Shown here one piece after another: positions 20,895 through 31,244 of a DNA stretch of 64,000 nucleotides. How positions within the stretch are numbered: position 1 is the stretch's first letter; each line of letters begins with the position of its first letter. The translations under genes and the position numbers were made by a program. The notes below the pieces were generated by a model, which was not told the origin of the DNA, searched no databases, and was given only the letters and a program-made list of their open reading frames with translations. Location: NCBI RefSeq assembly GCF_032854445.1, contig NC_088296.1, positions 7,540,966-7,604,965 of the forward strand. The letters run 5' to 3'. This stretch comes from Liolophura sinensis (Eukaryota; Mollusca; Polyplacophora; Chitonida; Chitonidae).

Positions 20895-21935
20895 TATGTA
20901 CATTATGACGCTACGTGCATTAGGTGCATTGTGAAGATACGTGCATTGTGAAGATACGTGCATTATGAAGAGATACGTGTATTATAAAGATACGTGCATT
21001 GTGAAGATACGTGCATTGTGAAGATATGTGCAATATGAAGATACGTGCATTATGGAAATACGCACATTGTGAAGAGATACGTGCTTTAAGAAGATATGTG
21101 CATTGTAAAGATACGCGCATTGTGTAGATATGTGTATTATGAAGATACGTGTATTATGAAGATAGGTGCATTATGAAGATACGTCTCTAATAAAGAGATA
21201 CGGCATTATGAAGAGATACGGGCATTATGAAGATACGTGTATTCGGAAGATATACGTGCATTACGAATACAAGTGCTATAAAGATACCTGCATTATGAAG
21301 ATACGTGCATTGTGAAGATACGAGCATTATAAAGGTACGTACATTGTGAAGATACATGCATTGTGAAGATACATGCATTGTGAAGATACATGCATTGTGA
21401 AGATACGTGCATTATAAGGATACGTGCATTATAAGGATACGTGCGTTGTGAAGATACGTGCATTATGTAGATACGTGCATTATGTAGATACCCGCATTAT
21501 GTAGATTCGTGCGTTTATTTATTTCTTTATTTGATTGGTGTTTTACGCCGTACTCAAGAATATATTACTTTTATGACGGTATTGGAAACTCGCGACCATT
21601 CGCAGGTTGCTGACACATCGCCTCACGTATGGACGGAGAGGAAACCATAATGAATAAGTGCATTCAGAAGATAAGTGAATTATGAAGATACGTGCATTAT
21701 GATGATACGTGCGTAATGAAGAGATACGTACATTATGGTGATACATGCATTATTAAGAGATGTTGCATTATGAAGATACGTGCATTATGAAGATACGTTA
21801 ACTATAAAGAGATACCTGCATTATGAAGATACGTGCATTTTGAAGATACGTGCTTCATGAAGACACGTGCATTATAAACATATGCGTATTATGAAGAGAC
21901 ACGTGCATTAGGAATATACTTGCATTATCAAAATA
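20895..21935. repeat. 17-19 bp minisatellite upstream of gene B
   Basis: Same GAAGATACGTGCATTRT unit as at 413-1400, interrupted at 21510-21655 by a SINE in minus orientation. Short frames inside are by-products. Confidence 0.9.
21510..21655 (-). mobile_element. SINE family 1 fragment inside the minisatellite
   Basis: Plus strand TTTGATTGGTGTTTTACGCC, CGTACTCAAGAATAT, CGCGACCATTCGCAGGTTGC and GGACGGAGAGGAA, then the satellite resumes. The A array has no SINE at the matching place. Confidence 0.75.
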
Positions 21936-21939
21936 CATA

Positions 21940-23445
21940 AATTTTGAAAATCCCAGTACACGCACAGGTCATTGCTTTTGCTTATGACTTTTAAGATATG
22001 TTTTGAAAATATAACTCCATGTGCATAGTTCTCGAGACTTTCAATAATTTCTTCACTTATTTTTTTCTTTTTTACAAGTCGAGATGTCACCATGGCAGAT
22101 TAAACGTCATTAACTACAATTATATAATTAAGAAGTTAATCACTTTGTTTTAGCAGAATGTCTGTGGTTTGAGTGATGCTAGAATGTCTTTTGCTATGGC
22201 AGAAGATTGTTCTGTTAAATATAACACACATATTCTATTAATTTAACATATACGTAATATTATAGACTAACAGGATATTCTGTTGAATATAACATATCAT
22301 ATATGTATATAATATTGTGTTATAAAAACAGAACACATTCTAGCATCACTCAGACAACAGACTTTGTATTAAAATTAATAGATTCATTTTTTAATTGTAG
22401 AGCCAGTTTAATTAGTTCTTTTAGTCGCAAAGACGTTTAAGTGACGTGTTCAACTCCGGTCATGGAGAAATAATTTGTGCATCTCACAGCTCTAACTGCT
22501 TTGATGTCAATATAGAATATAACTCCAAACCAGAATTAGTTTATCTAATCCTGTTTGAAGTTGCCAGTTGACCTTAGCGCAGACTACTGTCCGTTGTAGA
22601 CCCTTGTGGCCAAGAAGAATGACGTCACACATTGGATTATGCCAGCTATAAACGAGGCTCTTGTGCGAATAGGACGATCACGTGACATTCTAGCAACTCC
22701 AATGAGTTTTGTTTAAATATTCGGCTAATCTCGTGGCCGTCTCCTCAAAGTAATTACTCTAAATACACAAGCTTAACTTGAATCTCAATTCGGACTGGGA
22801 TATTCGCGTGACAATACGAGATTCTGACGAGATTCGGAAAACGTCGCATTATTCTGATGAGAGGAGCACATCACTTAATTGACCCTATAAGGTTTGGAGG
22901 CATGTCGCGTTGTGGAATCGACCGAATCTCGGCCAAATCTCGTCCGAATCTTGTTGTGCGAGTCTCGTCAGAATGTCGCCTTGTTTTAAGATCTGAAAGA
23001 AAGCTAAAGCGTTCAGTAAAGACGAGAACGCGAAATTTTGGTGAGGTTCAAAAGTGAGCGAATTTGTGTGACTATGAGCAACAGAGAATATTTATACACC
23101 TATTCCCCCCTCCACCCACCCCCCCTCCAAAAATAATAATTAAAAAAAAAATCCACAGAGGATGAACAAGATTTGACATGGTTATAGGAAATTAATTGAC
23201 ACGACTCATCCCAAGGCAATTTTGCAAGTTAAAAAACTTTGTGAAAAAGAATTCGTCCTTAGTCTATAAGGAAATTAAAATCAGACAGAAAGAGGCGTTT
23301 TTATTACATGTCAAACGGACACAGGCATTTTACCTAATTTCACCAGTGCCAAACAGACGGTCCCCGTTCAGATCTGTAAGTTTAAAACATGAGTATCTTT
23401 TTCCTTTTGCTCACTTTTTAGGATTATTGATAGAAAGATACAAAC
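21940..23445. promoter_or_regulatory. probable promoter and 5' UTR region of gene B
   Basis: Non-coding, aligned with 1405-2984 of gene A apart from the SINE present only in A and an extra stretch near 22600-22870 present only in B. The end, GATTATTGATAGAAAGATAC, is identical to A. No core promoter motif is recognised; the role is inferred from position. Confidence 0.35.
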
Positions 23446-23521
23446 ATGAACATGTTTGTTATTCCAAGACGGTGGGCATGTGTGGCTACATGTGCTGTCT
23501 GCGTGGCGGCATTAGTTAGAG
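23446..23521 (+). CDS. Gene B exon 1: signal peptide
   Basis: ATG AAC ATG; encodes [20 protein letters not shown] then AALVR, 76 nt, donor G|GTAAGTC. It aligns base for base with exon 1 of A. Of 12 differing codons 10 change the amino acid, while the hydrophobic character and the donor position are kept. Confidence 0.78.
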
Positions 23522-26500
23522 GTAAGTCATATTATACAAGAGGCGTTTTTATTTAACCTGTATAACATACGCCAGATTTTATATTTAATGAGCATATCTT
23601 AGCTTTTTTTGTGAATATAGCACAGATACTAGTGCTGAAAACTAGCTGAGACTGCTGCTGGTTTCGAACACGCGACATTAGAATTAGGCACCAAATCATG
23701 TTCAATACATATTAAATGTCTAGATCACTCCACCAACAGGCCTCCCACAATAATAGAACGTAGTTTACCGGTGGACTTGAATAACCCCTCTGATGGTCAG
23801 AGATGCAAGAGCTCCCTAACAAAGTGAACTAAGTGCCTGACTCTAAGATCGTTAGATAAAAACCCGCAGTGGTCTCAGCCAAATTTCAGCACTGATATCT
23901 ATGCTATATGTAGAAAGTGTAACACCTAATAACGATAATACTGTTACTTAATCCAATATCTAACTGATGTCTATGCCTGTTTAAAACGAGGAAGTACACA
24001 ATGTGAGCTGTTATCTGATAACATATGCGCTGCCCTAGGGTAAAAGAATAAGGCATAGCTGATGGAGTTTACAGTAAACGGAGCAAGAAGATTTACTGAT
24101 GCACTTTGCACTAGCACAGGTGACAGCGTTTTGGGCTCATCATGCAGTCTAACGTTTAAAAACTTGACACATTTTTAGGCTCATAAAACAGTCGGATGGC
24201 TGTAACGTGACAGTATTTGGGCTATAAAGTGTTAATGGTTATAACGTGATTTGGGATATAGTCCTGCAGCCTGACTGTTATAACGTGATTGTGTTTTGGG
24301 CTATACAGTCTGAAGTTTATAACGTGATAATGTTTTCGGCTATAAAGTCTAATGGTTATAACATGATAATGTTTGGGCTATAAAGTCTAATGGTTATAGC
24401 GTGATAATGTTTGGGCTATAAAGTTTATGGTTATAACGTGATAATGTTTTGGGCTATAAAGTCTAATGGTTATAACGTGATAATGTTTGGGCTATAAAGT
24501 CTAATAATTATAAGGTGATAACGTTTGGGCTATAAAGCCTAATGGTTATAACGTGATAGTGTTAGGGCTATGAAGCGTGATGGTTATAATGTGATAGTGT
24601 TTGGGCTTTACAGTGTAAAGTTTATAACGTGTTAATGTTTAGACTATAAAGTCTAATGGTTATAACGTGATAGTGAGTGAGGTATAAAGTCTAATGGTTA
24701 TAACGTGATAGTGATTTGAACTATAGTCCTGGGGTCTGGTGTTATAACAAGATCGTGTTTTGGGCTATACAGTCTGACCGGTTATAATGTGATTGTGTTC
24801 TGGGCGATACACTCTGAAGGTTATAATATGATAATGTTTCGGGCTATATATACAGATGGTTATATTGTGATAGCGTTTAGGGCTATGGAGTCTGTGGGTC
24901 ATAACGTGATAGCGTTTTGGGCTATGGAATCTGTGGGTCATAACGTGGCAGCGTTTTGGGCTACGGAGTCATAACGTGATAGCAGTGTACATATCCACTG
25001 AAACGTGATAAGGAGTACTATCCAGCATTATAAAAGTGTAGAAATGGCTATAAGCGGGTTTCATTGCTCATGTAGAAATACATGAATCTGGCACAGAGAA
25101 TCTGGAACGAAAAGTGTCAGATCTTTGTGTATCCTTATGTATGGCACTTTAGGATTTGATATACCTCCACATGGTAACAATTGTAACAGCTAGCATGTTT
25201 GTTGTGATGGTGTCAAATGCGCATGTATATCTGTAATACTAAACATTACAATTCGTGTAACTACTGAAAATCTTATCATGTTTTACTGACACACATCTCT
25301 GGAGAGAAGGACAGAAACTTTTGTTCACACTTTTTATGGTATATAGATCGTCTTACGTTGAAAAAAAAAAACAACCAAAAAATAAATAAATAAATGAATT
25401 TAACTGATGTTTTTTCTTCTGTGCTCATTACAGCTTCTCAAGCGGACAAATGTAGAGGTCTGTGTGGACATGGGGCAGTCTGCAGAAAGGATTGCTCTAT
25501 CGAGGACTGTATTTACAAGTGCCGCTGTAAAGAAGACTACATCAGTTTAACACGCCATGGTTCTTCCGGATACTATTGTTTATACGGTAAGGTTCAGCTT
25601 TGCAATGTTATGCCAGGAAGTGCAATTACCCAGGAGGCTCGCACAAATGCGATCGCTGTGAGTTGATGTCCAGTTCATGTTGGCTTTCTCTCCGGTTGTA
25701 CGTAGCAAGACCGGTCAGCAAACCTGCGGGTTGTAGTGGTTTGTCACTAGGCTCTGCCCGGTTTTCTCCAACAATAATGCTTGCCGCCGCCATACAGATG
25801 AAACATTCTTAAATGTGACGTAAAACTCTGATCAAATAAATAAATAAATAATATTCGCTAATTATTACTGTACACATGTATTCATGGAAAAAGAGTGCAT
25901 GTCCTTCAAAATGGTGAAATATTTATAGGTTCATTGGCAACTGGCCCACTTTTGCAACTCGCCTATTTGCCTCTCGCCTAATTAGGGGATTAGTGAGGGA
26001 TTAACCTCCAGAGGCGGGCTGTCACTGGGATGTCTATAGTTCACTTTATTGAGATATGCTCACAAAACGCCATGTATATAAATAAGGGACAGTACATTGT
26101 ATAATCATTTCGAATCAACCCATGGCAGAGGTAATTACGCAGATCCATTTCATCCCAACCCATAGAGGCAGGCGTCTGTTAGTAAAGAACTGCTACAAAT
26201 ATCGGGTAAATTGGAAAAAAAAGACTGGATTTCTTGGAAATGTACCGAGAGCGGGTGCTATGCAACAATTGGCCGTGAACATTGTCATCCTCCCGAACAT
26301 TGTTCTGTCGCAGTTAGTCAGTTTATACAGATCCTTAATGAAGAATGTATGCTTACTTTCTAGGCAAAATATTCGCTGTCAAAATCACATCTCTTTCACT
26401 TTTTCCTTTACACTGATGTGTGCTAGCTAGATCGATGTATATGAAATTGCTTCTTGTGTGAATGATCCCTGGGTCGTAATGGGCTTGACGCTTGCCGTTT

Positions 26501-29500
26501 AACCCTAACTGATTCTGACTGCAATTCGATTTGTCGCCAGCCTAAGTATAAATAGGCGAAATGTCGAGTAGGCGAGTTGCGAAGTAACCTATTTACAGGA
26601 CTTTCGCAGCCTTGCAATAAATACAACATTCAGTAATGTGCATATATCACTACACTGAAGAATCATTGACTGGTAGCTTATTGTCCCCAAATGGTATGTA
26701 GCTGTAGTACTTTGGCTCTCCTGCTGATAACCTGATGGAAGAAGGGCTACAGAGTTTGAGCTGGCAAAAAGGGGCGGGTCCTTTTTGTGCAGGGATTGCG
26801 GTGTCCGTTTATTTATTTATTTGATTGGTGTTTTACGCCGTAATCAAGAATATTTCAGTCATACAATGGCGGCCAGCATTATGGGCTGGATTTGAACTCA
26901 CAACGACCGCATTGGTGAGAGTCCTGGGGCATTGCGGCGTGATGGCGTGCTAACGCCCTCGATCATTTTTCTGGTTAACGTTGATCTTTACACTGTAAAT
27001 ACGAAAAATTGGCGTTTTTGACCGAGAGTGTATTTTTGGCGAGTTATTACTGAGCAACCGTCTCTTTTATGACCATATAACTCTTATGGGTGCTTCAACG
27101 AAGTTGTGTACTTCTGATTTGGAAATTTACAGATTTGGGCTGGGATTTTGAAATTTAGACTTTCTTATTGTACCTCTCTGGGACCGATTCTCTGCTTTAC
27201 CGTGCCGGGCCCTTTAAAATATGCCCGACGGTTTTCTGAGCTTAGTTTACTGAAATTGGAAGTTGACATTTTCCCACATTTGTCTTGAGATAACATTTAT
27301 GTATGGATGTATGATTAGGTTTTTACAGTTTTTCTGTCATATGACAAAGAGAATGACAATTATGAGGTGGTCACAAGTTCAGTTTGGCACTTAATGTTTA
27401 AAATCATATTTTATGTTATGTCTGAATAGGCCGGAGTGAAGTACAATGGCGTATGAGGCATTTGTAAAGATCTCTTTGAAAGTATATCATTTATCTGACT
27501 CGTACATTTTTCTGATGGTTAATTGTTGTTGTTATTTAGTCCCCATGTGCAGTCAAAGCAAGGGAAATGTCCTTGACTTGTGTGAGTAACAATTCACAAA
27601 CAGCATCCTGCATTACTCCTTTTTGCCTTCAACAGTTAATCAACCGATTCGTTCATTTGTTTGTTTATTTATTTGACCGGTATTTTAAGGTGTAGTCAAG
27701 AGTATTTCACGTGTACGACAGCAGCCAGCTATATGGTGGGATGAAACCGGGCAGAGCTCTCGGGAAACCCGCGAACATCTGCAGGTTGCTAGCAGACCTC
27801 CCCACGTATGACCGTCCAGGAAGCCCTAACAACATGAACGTGAACTCAAAACGATTAAAGGGGCCTCCGTGGCTCAATTGGTTAGCGCGCTAGCGCAGCG
27901 TAATGATCCAGGAGTCTCTCACCAATGCGGTCGCTGTGAGTTCAAGTCCAGCTCATGCTGGCTTCCTCTCGTGCCGTAAGTGAGAAGGTCTGCCAGCAAC
28001 CTGTGGATGGTCGTGGGTTTACCCCGGGCTCTGCCCGGTTTCCACCCGTGGCCGCAGTCGTATAAGTGAAATGTTTTTGAATGCGGCGTAAAACACCAAT
28101 CAAATCAAAATCAAAACGATTGCATTGGTGGGATGCCCCTGAATAGTTGTGCTGCGCTGGCACGCTAGCCACTCAGCTGTCGAGGCGCCCTCCACCGATT
28201 AAACTGGCCAAAGTAGTGGAACTAATCCTTGTCCTAATCCTTTAATACATCATAAAGTGTGGGAATAACTAGCATGGCATGATGTAGCATTAGTCCAATG
28301 ACTATCAACGATGTAGAAAGGTAACGTGTCGAGTTCCGGAGCATTGGTAACTGCAACAGTAGATGCTGGTGCTGGAAATCGTACCTCATTTTTGTGTATA
28401 GAAGATGATGTTGATGCTGTTCTCGTATTTGTTATGTTTGCTACTGTTTGTCCATCTGAATCAGAGTGCATGCAATTTTGTTTCAACCTACGTTTTCACT
28501 TTCCATGAAGACAAGAACCACATCGTTAACAAGAAATGACAGTTAAAATACACATCTGAAATGTCACATGAACCTGTGCTTCAAAACATTAGAAATAAAC
28601 AAACCAACGCTAGATGCGCGAGGAAACTGCCCCGCCCCCAAAAATGTCTAAAATACATAAAATACTTTCTTCATAATTTGCACAAACCTGCATGGGGCCG
28701 TTGGTTTCCCCAGGGCTGTGCCAGCTTTCCTCTCACCGTAATGCTGGCTGCCGTCGTATAAGTGAAATATGCTTGACCACGGCGTAAACCACCAACCAAA
28801 TGAATCAGTTATAATACACACAAAAAGGGGTAATACAGAACACGGCATTACCTGATATAACTTAAACACAAAGGTTAACTCTTCAAGCACCACATCCACA
28901 GATGAGTCTATCTGGCTGGAAAACCCATTGCTCAGGTATGACCTTCCCTGCAGTTTTCTCACAGGACGAAATTGTACAGTGGCTTAAGGGGCCTCCGTGG
29001 CTCAGTTGGTTAGCGCGCTAGCGCAGCGTAATGATCCAGGAGTCTCTCACCAATGCGGTCGCTGTGAGTTCAAGTCCAGCTCATGCTGGCTTCCTCTCCG
29101 GCCGTACGTGGGAAGGTCTGCCAGCAACCTGTGGATGTTCGTGGGTTTCCCCCGGGCTCTGCTCGTTTTCCGCCCACCACAACGCTGGCAGCCGTCGTAT
29201 AAAAAAACACCAATTAAATAACTACACTGGCTTAATGTTTTTTTTCTCTATTAAGTTATTGTTATAATTACATACTCAATGTGTTGTAACGCATTCATTG
29301 ATATTCCCTAAGTGGAGGAACCCGGAGAGCTTGGGTTAAACCACCGCCCTTATTAACTACTCAATTAATTAATTAGTTATTAACCACTTTTACAAGGTGT
29401 GATATATTCATCTATACGCCATGCTTGTGGAAGAGAGATGGTTTTTAATGGCCAGAGTGTTCTGCGTCTAGGCTCCACAACCAATGAGAGTGCAACAAGA

Positions 29501-30394
29501 ATTTGCAAATTGCCAATCCAAGGTCGGGACTGAAGCCACAACTCGTGTGGAGGTTGCAACTGTACGGAAATTATCGTTGTACTGCACTCCAGCCTTTTCA
29601 GACATCAGTTATAATATAAAATATGATTTTAAACATTATTTTATGAAAGCTCGAAACTGAACTTGTGGCCACCTCATAATTTTTGTCGTCTTTGTCATAT
29701 GACAGAAAAACTGTAACAACCCAATCATACATCCATACATAAATGTTATCTCAAGACAAATGTGGGAAAATGTCAACTTCCAATTCCAGTAAACAAAGCA
29801 TTGCGGCGAGATTTTAAAGTGTGGCTTACTTTATGTCAGGAATGTTCAACTAAAATAAATCATCGCATATTTTTGAAAATGTCTTGATGTCTCATCTAGT
29901 TCAAGGGTTTTTTCACGCAGTAGCCATGCCACCGGACTCTAACCAATCAGTACGATGAAACGAAAAAGACACAGCGTAATCCAACGGTTTCCATTGGGCA
30001 TGTAGGATTTAAGGCGCAGTGGAGGTAGCGTTATTGGTATATGTAGTATAGGCTTTTGTATGGCTGTAAATCGCATACAAACATTTTCAAACTGTGCATA
30101 ATACGTAATTATGGGTAGAGAATTTTACCATCGCTATCTAAATACACTGGAAAAGTCTTTCCTCAAGTTAGATGACTTCAAACGCCTTGTGAAAGGTTCT
30201 AACTCGTCTCGTTCTCTTTTCTTCAGAACTACATACCTATAACCTAATGACTGGTCTCGGAGCTGGACTTGGATCAGCGCTTCTGTTGGCTATCCTCATC
30301 TTTGTCTCTGTTATTTTAGTACAGTAAGTAAAAAAATTTATCAAACCCCAACCACAAAATGTATATATATATATATATATGGGACTATATGGGG

Positions 30395-30487
<93 letters not shown>

Positions 30488-31040
30488 AAGACAGAGTGGG
30501 AAGGAGGAAATCTGACAAGGTGAAAAAAAAGTACCGACAAAGTGGGATCTCCCAGATCAGACAAAGAACAAATAGTGAGAAATAGTTTTTAAGAAACCAT
30601 ACTTCAGCGAGTGTATATAGGGCGTATTAAATAATTGCAGGAGGCACCGACATTTACGGTCAGGAACAGGGGGTACAGTGTCGGACTATAACGGCCACTC
30701 TATTCAGCAAAATTCGGTGACAGAATTGGAAACGGATTCTGAGACGGTCAAAAAGTCTGCGAATTCGCAAGAGCACATAACAAGTGACTACCTTCACTCA
30801 GCGACTTACGACTTACGTCCACGTGACAGTCTTGCCATATACGAAGAGGTCATGGAAGATTCGCCACGACCTCAGCTTGGAGCTGTACGTGGACCGGAAG
30901 TGCCACAGACGGTCAGCATTGCCGTCCCTCCACGTGACACGATCCCCTCGTACATTGAGCTGAACGGCGGAACTGGCATCTACAACCATGCCAATACACC
31001 TGACATGTCACAGGCAAACATGTACACCAGTCTAAAATAA
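23446..31040 (+). CDS. Gene B: type I receptor, one EGF-like module, tyrosine-rich tail (four exons)
   Basis: Exons at 23446-23521, 25434-25586, 30227-30323 and 30641-31040 join in frame to 726 nt (241 aa plus stop), with phases 1, 1, 2 as in gene A. Order: signal peptide, eight-Cys EGF-like module, transmembrane helix, tail with seven tyrosines. The six-Cys EGF exon of A has no counterpart found. A stalk-like exon exists only on the opposite strand (28330-28455) inside an inverted segment, so the predicted protein has almost no spacer. The direct EGF-to-transmembrane splice reads GAA (Glu) and stays open. The gene is a tandem paralog of A. Whether the shortened form is expressed is unknown. 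Confidence 0.72.
23522..25433. other. intron 1 of gene B: foldback element and 39-bp satellite
   Basis: Holds a diverged copy of the foldback element (about 23596-23950) and a degenerate 39-bp array (about 24130-24985; AACGTGATAGCGTTTTGGGC units, with older units of 35-38 bases). The last 350 bases before exon 2 are about 95% alike to A (6175-6527). Confidence 0.75.
25434..25586 (+). CDS. Gene B exon 2: EGF-like module (eight cysteines)
   Basis: Acceptor CATTACAG and donor ACG|GTAAGG as in A; 153 nt. Eight cysteines occupy the same positions as in gene A exon 2, with the CRC core. Replacements relative to A are mostly radical (Gly to Arg, Met to Lys, Ile to Arg, Gly to Tyr, Gly to Asp) and fall between the cysteines. 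Confidence 0.8.
25626..25850 (+). mobile_element. SINE family 1, 5'-truncated, shared with gene A
   Basis: Starts at ACCCAGGAGGCTCGCAC, keeps box B (GAGTTGATGTCCAG), the middle and a diverged end (GTGACGTAAAACTCTG) with an AAAT tail. It is orthologous to the fragment at 6772-6880. Confidence 0.7.
25851..26800. other. intron 2 of gene B, nothing coding identified
   Basis: A 102-aa plus frame at 26122-26430 has no cysteine pattern, splice context or paralog. No supported feature. Confidence 0.4.
26808..26960 (-). mobile_element. SINE family 1, minus orientation, middle deleted
   Basis: Plus strand ATTGGTGTTTTACGCC, GGCGGCCAGCATTATGG, then directly CTGGATTTGAACTCACAACG (box B) and CGGCGTGATGGCGTGCTAAC (box A side). 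The head is nearly complete but about 100 bases of middle are missing. Confidence 0.75.
27243..27450 (+). repeat. inverted-repeat arm 1 bounding the gene B inversion
   Basis: About 200 bases (TTTACTGAAATTGGAAGTTG ... GGAGTGAAGTACAATG) that recur as the reverse complement at 29575-29798. They include shared words ACATTTGTCTTGAGATAAC and TTTTTCTGTCATATGAC. The arms enclose a 2.1-kb segment oriented opposite to the rest of the gene. Confidence 0.8.
27655..28180 (-). mobile_element. old SINE family 1 in minus orientation, split by a younger SINE
   Basis: Left part 27655-27856 (ACCGGTATTTTAAGG, GTGGGATGAAACCGGGCAG, GAACGTGAACTCAAAACGA) and right part 28111-28180 (GCATTGGTGGGATGCC, GCGCTGGCACGCTAGCC) together form one element. 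A family 1 copy sits between them in the opposite orientation. Confidence 0.85.
27857..28110 (+). mobile_element. young SINE family 1 nested in the older copy, duplication TCAAAACGATT
   Basis: Full head (GGGGCCTCCGTGGCTCAATT), box B GAGTTCAAGTCCAG, middle and 3' end. The target-site duplication lies at 27846-27856 and 28111-28121, inside the older element near its box B. Confidence 0.9.
28330..28455 (-). pseudogene. stalk-like exon relic of gene B, inverted
   Basis: On the minus strand an acceptor GATTCAG precedes 126 nt (phase 1-1) encoding [20 protein letters not shown], then a run ending VAVTNAPEL, rich in Ser, Thr and Pro. It matches the D stalk relic at 57848-57993. The frame is open, but the position where D has the donor G|GTATGT reads G|ACACGT here, and the exon lies antisense to gene B. 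It is therefore not usable by gene B as arranged. Confidence 0.65.
28688..28806 (+). mobile_element. SINE family 1, 3' fragment
   Basis: GGTTTCCCCAGGGCTGTGCC, GTAATGCTGGCTGCCGTCGT, GTGAAATATGC and CGGCGTAAACCACC; only the last third is present. Confidence 0.7.
28850..29560 (-). other. segment inverted relative to gene A intron 4
   Basis: Reverse-complement blocks 28850-28975 and 29270-29550 match A at about 9470-9590 and 9150-9420 (for example GAGTTAACCTTTGTGTTTAA and AACCACTTTTACAAGGTGTG). The blocks run in opposite order to A. A family 1 SINE (28987-29221) was inserted between them. Confidence 0.75.
28987..29221 (+). mobile_element. SINE family 1, near full-length
   Basis: Head GGGGCCTCCGTGGCTCAGTT, box B GAGTTCAAGTCCAG, full middle; the piece between CGTCGTATAA and AACACC is shortened. 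Imperfect duplication ACAGTGGCTTAA / ACACTGGCTTAA flanks it. Confidence 0.85.
29575..29798 (-). repeat. inverted-repeat arm 2 bounding the gene B inversion
   Basis: Reverse complement of 27243-27450 with scattered differences and small indels. It is a plausible product of a staggered-break inversion or the substrate of recombination between inverted repeats. Confidence 0.8.
29800..30226. other. intron before the transmembrane exon of gene B
   Basis: No element recognised; ends in the pyrimidine-rich acceptor GTTCTCTTTTCTTCAG. Confidence 0.5.
30227..30323 (+). CDS. Gene B exon 3: transmembrane helix
   Basis: 97 nt, donor TACA|GTAAGTA. Encodes (E)[15 protein letters not shown] then [17 protein letters not shown], one hydrophobic helix. 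Phase 1 start and phase 2 end match gene A. A Tyr just outside the membrane is noted. Confidence 0.78.
30362..30487. repeat. (TA)n and (CA)n microsatellite in the last intron of gene B
   Basis: Two TA runs (about 19 and 80 bases) separated by GGGACTATATGGGGC, ending in a short CA run. Overlapping poly Tyr-Ile frames here are not genes. Confidence 0.95.
30641..31040 (+). CDS. Gene B exon 4: cytoplasmic tail with seven tyrosines
   Basis: Acceptor ATAATTGCAG; the first G completes CAG with exon 3, giving basic RHRHLRSG just inside the membrane. Tyrosines: YNGH, YLHS, YDLR, YEEV, YIEL, YNHA and a C-terminal YTSLK. YEEV and YD(V/L)R are shared with the A tail although the two tails do not align end to end. 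YIEL and YTSL are 20 residues apart, too far for a canonical ITAM. Stop TAA at 31038-31040. Relic of the same exon: 58128-58275 in locus D. Confidence 0.78.
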
Positions 31041-31240
31041 GGGTATGTCTTGGGCAAATCGCAATGGTAAGATATGCCCAAAACAGAAACAGAAATCCGA
31101 GATGCGTTTAATGATACCTTGGTGAAATAGGGGCTTGCTTTGGGGCTTTCGGGTGAGATGATTTGGACTTAAATTGCATAGGTTTGACCTATGCAAAATG
31201 TTGAGAAGGTTTACATCAGTGAGTCTGAGACAAAATTACA
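31041..31240. other. 3' UTR or flank of gene B
   Basis: Follows the stop codon and is partly conserved in locus D (58280-58480). No clear AATAAA close to the stop. Confidence 0.35.
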
Positions 31241-31244
31241 GTAA

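Noticed and set aside
26122-26430. 102-aa frame in intron 2 of gene B
   Set aside because: No domain, cysteine pattern or splice context; no counterpart in gene A.
28250-28486. 78-aa minus frame taken as an independent gene
   Set aside because: It contains the inverted stalk-exon relic (28330-28455) plus intron sequence; reported as the relic instead.
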